The notes beneath the pieces are model-generated. The model was not told where the DNA came from, did no database searches, and was given only the letters and a program-made list of their open reading frames with translations. 64,000 bases of DNA, from positions 62,001-126,000 of the forward strand of contig JBMFOU010000003.1 in assembly GCA_049969475.1 (NCBI GenBank), written 5' to 3'. The translations under genes were made by a program, and so were the position numbers. This DNA is from UBA2030 sp049969475. Lineage in GTDB: Bacteria > Bacteroidota > Bacteroidia > Bacteroidales > TTA-H9. Of this stretch, positions 61,401-64,000 are shown one piece after another; position 1 is the first letter of the stretch; each line of letters starts with the position of its first letter.

Positions 61401-64000
61401 TCGCGTTGGGGTGGCATGATGCGCAAAATAGAATCCACCGACTTTGAAGCCACCAACGTGGAATACATAGAGTTCTGGATGATGGACCCCTTTGCCGATG
61501 ACCCGGAAAACCCCGGAGGTGACCTTTACTTCAACCTGGGCGATATATCGGAAGACATCTTGCGCGATGGACGTAAGAGTTTCGAAAACGGTTTGCCCAT
61601 CGGCCCTGAGGTTACTGATGTAGATACCACCATTTGGGGGCGCGTGCCCCGCAAACAGTCGCTGGTGAATGCCTTCGACAATGATCCTCAAACCCGACAA
61701 TACCAGGACGTGGGCTACGACGGACTTTCGGATGAAGATGAGAGAAGCTTCTTCGAACAGGCTTACCTTCAGAAAATCATCAATCTCTATGGGGCAGGTT
61801 CTCAGGCTTATATTGATGCTTTTGAAGATCCATCGGGTGATAACTTCCGGTATTTTAGGGGAACAGGCATGGATCAGGACGACCGATTTAAAAGCATAAC
61901 CGAACGTTACCGCCGATATCAGGGGCCTCAAGGGAACAGCCCTACTCCAGAGCAATCGGGCGAACCTTTCTCAACCATGGCCACTACCCTCCCTAACACC
62001 GAAGATATCAATAATGACAATACCCTCTCGGAAGAAGAACGCTATTTCCAATACAAAATCGAATTGCGGCCCGATAAGATGAATGTGGGAGAAAACTACA
62101 TTGCCGACATTTACTATGCCCGCGATATACCTCTGGAAAATGGACAGAGGGGCGCCGTAAAATGGTATCAATTCAAAATACCCATCAACGACCCCCAACT
62201 CATTGTCGGAGATATTCAGGACTTCAAGTCCATCCGGTTTATGCGTATGTTTTTCAAAAACTGGTCGAAATCGGTTACCACCCGCTTTGCTACCTTCGAA
62301 CTAGTGAGGGGCGATTGGCGCCGCTACCGTTATGATTTGACCTCACCGGGCGAATATATCCCCAACGACGAGCAAAGCACCACTAAATTCGAGATTACTA
62401 CAGTCAACATTGAGGAGAATGGCAGCAAATATCCCATTCCCTACGTAATACCACCAGGAATAGAGCGAGAAATTAATTACGGAGCCACTAACTATACCCG
62501 CCTCAATGAACAGGCCATGGTCCTCAGGGTGAGGGAACTGCAGGACGGAGATGCTCGGGCTGCTTATAAAACTACAGGATTCGATTTCCGGCAGTATGGA
62601 AGGCTGAAGATGTTTGTGCATGCTGAAGACCTCGACGCAGCTCACCCCAACCGCGATGGAGACCTTACCATTTTCCTGCGCATGGGTGCCGACTTCAACC
62701 AAAACTATTACGAATACGAAATCCCCCTCAAATTCACGCCTTGGGGAACCTCTACAGCCAATCCTGCCCTTATTTGGCCCGATGATAACAGCTTCGATAT
62801 TGACCTAGAAAAACTGGTTCAAATAAAACTCGACCGTAATGTGGCCGTTCGAGAAGGCCAGATAGCCGGTGGAATCTACACCCCTTTTATTACTTACGAC
62901 GGAAAAAATAAAATAACCATCGTGGGTACACCCAGCCTCAGCGACGTGAAGGCCATTATGATAGGGGTTAGAAATCCCAAACGCCAGGCACTCACCGACC
63001 CCGACGATGGGCTTCCCAAAAGCGCCGAGATCTGGGTCAATGAGCTAAGGTTGACCGATTTTAACAATAAATCGGGTTGGGCCGCTACGGGTCGTTTCAC
63101 GGCCAATCTGGCCGACCTGGGCAATCTTTCGATGACTCTCTCGCATAGCACACCGGGATTTGGTAGCATCGAGAAAAAGGTAAATGAAAGGCAAAAAGAA
63201 ACCATTACCTCCTTCGATTTTGCCACAAATCTGCAGCTTGGTAAATTCTTCCCCGAAAAATCGGGCGTCCGCGTTCCCATGCATTACGATTATTCGCAGA
63301 CGGTGATGAGCCCGCAGTACAATCCGCTGGATCCTGATATCAAGTTGAAGGAAGACCTGGCCACCTACCCACATGAAACAGAAAAAGACTCGCTACGCAA
63401 GCTGACAGAAGATTTCACCCAACGCAAGAACATCAGCTTCATGAACGTCCGCAAAGAAAGAGTGGGAGCCACTCGTTTGCCCCGGCCCTGGGATGTAGAA
63501 AACTTCGATATCTCCTACTCTTATAGCGAACTCAACCGCCGCAATATCGACATAGAGTACGACAACAAAAAAGCCTATCGGGGAGGCATTGGTTATAACT
63601 TTATGAACCAGCCTAAAAATTACAAACCCTTCGAACGCATCAGCTTTATAAGTAAAAGCAAGAATCTTCAACTTATCAAAGACTTCAATTTCTACCTGCT
63701 GCCCCGCATGTTCACTTTCCGTACCGACCTGAACCGGGAGTATACCGAACGAAAGCTCCGCAATAAGAGCCAGGCTCTGGTTATCATTGAACCCTCGTAC
63801 ATCAAATCGTACACATGGACGCGCATGTACGACTATAAACATGACCTTACCCAGGGACTGAAAGTTGAATTTAATGCCAACGCCAATGCTCTTATTGACG
63901 AACTTCCCGGAAGCGTTGACAAGGACGACTACGGGTATACTGTACAGGAAAAACGCGAACAAATCAGAAAACAGCTGCTGGGTCTCGGCACTATGAACCA
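58500..64000 (+). CDS. sprA: T9SS translocon protein SprA (Sov), 3' end outside window
   Basis: Very large outer-membrane beta-barrel that forms the type IX secretion translocon; it is also needed for gliding in motile relatives. I start at the GTG at 58500, 8 nt after ruvA, because it opens a signal peptide (VDALKTLLRTAILLTLPLAGIVSAWS). The frame is open for 1,833 codons to the right edge with no stop in any segment I checked; complete SprA proteins are about 2,300-2,500 aa. SprA signatures include IKLRYPFKDRQLYQPG, RNRRDDPSLNERQRKT-type text near 59030, RWGGMMRKIESTDFEA, EYIEFWMMDPF (about 985) and IMIGVRNPK (about 1,487). Strands of the barrel continue to the edge. It was too long to appear as a bounded frame. 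Confidence 0.96.
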   Translation, partial: MDALKTLLRTAILLTLPLAGIVSAWSGNGLITGFPENTRGNPPDTIKLRYPFKDRQLYQPGDVQESKLYGRTPNNISVQTEYDPATGNYIMTEKAGNLITRPPVVMGFDEYQQYDAQRALRSYWKEKSLGTKGTGSDGIIPSIYIGGQAFDKIFGGSTIDVRPNGSAELIFGVLANRRDDPSLNERQRKTVNFDFQQKIQMNVIAKVGDKIEFKANYNTESSFDFENKIQLKYEGKEDEIIKLLEVGNVNLPLNSTLIQGSQSLFGVKTKMQFGRTTVTAVFSQQESETKNITVEGGAQTSTFRLTADQYEENRHFFLSQYFRDQYNRALEKLPIIQSNINITKIEVWITNIGAAVTDNRNIVAFQDLGEKIPYNKNLSTTIGAPAYPDNKVNNLLTYLDVNQLRNINTASNYLKANDFVGGIDFEKVENARKLSPSEYTFNPKLGFISLNTNLNPDQSLAVAYQYTVVGDTTVYQVGEFSDGGVSAPNSLVVKLLKSTAVNTRVPLWNLMMKNVYAIGSYGINRQDFILNVLYSGGSNGVPTGYLTEGNIAGEPLIRVLGMDNLDPQLNPPPDGIFDFIDNAATQGGTINSSNGRVYFPVIEPFGKDLREKIGDDKLADKYCYDSLYTLTKVGAQQYPEKNKFIIEGFYKSSVSSEISLNALNVPQGSVRVTHGGIPLTENVDYTVDYTLGRVKIINEALLSSGTPINISLESNTMFSIQSKRYMGAHVDYEVSKDFVLGATIINLAEKPLTQKTILGEDPISNTIWGLNMAWQDESQLLTRLLDKLPFYSTNVVSKVAFTGEFAHFIPGHSSAIGSTGTSYIDDFEAAKSTIDLRLPNNWFLASTPQGQTQPGMFPEAALGTGLAYGFNRAGMSWYIIDPLFYDRTGNVRPKNITKDELSKNTVRQVLENEVFPAKEIPNGVPTNIAVLNVDFYPDQRGPYNYDVEGIPGLSYGINPDGTLKNPRSRWGGMMRKIESTDFEATNVEYIEFWMMDPFADDPENPGGDLYFNLGDISEDILRDGRKSFENGLPIGPEVTDVDTTIWGRVPRKQSLVNAFDNDPQTRQYQDVGYDGLSDEDERSFFEQAYLQKIINLYGAGSQAYIDAFEDPSGDNFRYFRGTGMDQDDRFKSITERYRRYQGPQGNSPTPEQSGEPFSTMATTLPNTEDINNDNTLSEEERYFQYKIELRPDKMNVGENYIADIYYARDIPLENGQRGAVKWYQFKIPINDPQLIVGDIQDFKSIRFMRMFFKNWSKSVTTRFATFELVRGDWRRYRYDLTSPGEYIPNDEQSTTKFEITTVNIEENGSKYPIPYVIPPGIEREINYGATNYTRLNEQAMVLRVRELQDGDARAAYKTTGFDFRQYGRLKMFVHAEDLDAAHPNRDGDLTIFLRMGADFNQNYYEYEIPLKFTPWGTSTANPALIWPDDNSFDIDLEKLVQIKLDRNVAVREGQIAGGIYTPFITYDGKNKITIVGTPSLSDVKAIMIGVRNPKRQALTDPDDGLPKSAEIWVNELRLTDFNNKSGWAATGRFTANLADLGNLSMTLSHSTPGFGSIEKKVNERQKETITSFDFATNLQLGKFFPEKSGVRVPMHYDYSQTVMSPQYNPLDPDIKLKEDLATYPHETEKDSLRKLTEDFTQRKNISFMNVRKERVGATRLPRPWDVENFDISYSYSELNRRNIDIEYDNKKAYRGGIGYNFMNQPKNYKPFERISFISKSKNLQLIKDFNFYLLPRMFTFRTDLNREYTERKLRNKSQALVIIEPSYIKSYTWTRMYDYKHDLTQGLKVEFNANANALIDELPGSVDKDDYGYTVQEKREQIRKQLLGLGTMN

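Noticed and set aside
1..64000. CRISPR arrays, tRNA or rRNA genes, IS elements, prophage
   Set aside because: No spaced direct repeats, clover-leaf patterns, transposase or phage-like genes were seen while reading the window.

Overview
The window is ordinary chromosome from a member of the Bacteroidota, probably class Bacteroidia. The evidence is the primary sigma factor of about 287 aa typical of this phylum, many -7 boxes of the form TAnnTTTG (sometimes with TTG 19-21 nt upstream), Shine-Dalgarno-poor starts, the type IX secretion translocon gene sprA next to ruvA, T9SS C-terminal sorting domains, an S46 dipeptidyl-peptidase and a GH92 mannosidase. I cannot name a genus. I see no prophage, insertion sequence, CRISPR array, tRNA or rRNA.

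Layout. 1-4.7 kb: 3'-truncated parE (minus), GH92 alpha-mannosidase, radC. 4.7-9.4 kb (minus): icd and gltA, both of eukaryote-like type, then yjbQ and a short cstA. 9.5-12.9 kb: PspC and LiaF-like envelope proteins, a lipoprotein with a thioredoxin fold lacking its CXXC, and a phosphopantetheinyl transferase. 13-22 kb: ahcY, an HMCES/YedK DNA-protein crosslink protein, a large Asp-box beta-propeller protein with a T9SS tail, a small lipoprotein overlapping a SprT-like gene, manC and the S46 peptidase. 22.1-22.7 kb is a non-coding island with a promoter, several hairpins and a terminator, most simply a small RNA gene. 22.7-26.3 kb (minus): rpsO, pnp, rpoD. 26.4-34.8 kb: M3 peptidase, panB, an RluA-type synthase, a large metallopeptidase/propeller/barrel-like protein, and an ECF sigma factor translationally coupled to a membrane protein with a T9SS type B tail. 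34.9-43 kb: soluble hybrid histidine kinase, DUF456 protein, LolC/E-like permease, MORN lipoprotein, gdhA, an ORF remnant, DUF454 protein. 43-51 kb: mgtA behind a structured leader, tyrS, a nucleoside-diphosphate-sugar epimerase-like gene, DUF218 protein, YhhQ, EamA exporter. 51-58 kb: membrane protein with a very basic N-terminus behind a duplicated promoter, corA, an unknown coiled-coil protein, a PhoB/PhoR-like two-component pair, a MORN protein, ruvA. 58.5-64 kb: the first 1,833 codons of sprA, which runs off the window.

Themes. The content is mostly housekeeping (TCA cycle, translation, RNA decay, DNA repair) mixed with envelope and secretion functions. T9SS appears as the translocon itself (sprA), as a cargo protein (15504-18068) and, unusually, as a sorting-type domain on a putative anti-sigma protein (33711-34811). 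Two magnesium transporters, MgtA and CorA, lie 7 kb apart.

The three signals I would follow first are the mgtA leader, where a near-perfect Shine-Dalgarno is locked in an 11-bp hairpin below a possible three-way junction that could switch it; the unassigned multi-hairpin RNA at 22.36-22.61 kb; and the ECF sigma/T9SS-tailed membrane protein pair. These are inferences from reading the sequence; no folding, alignment or database search was run.
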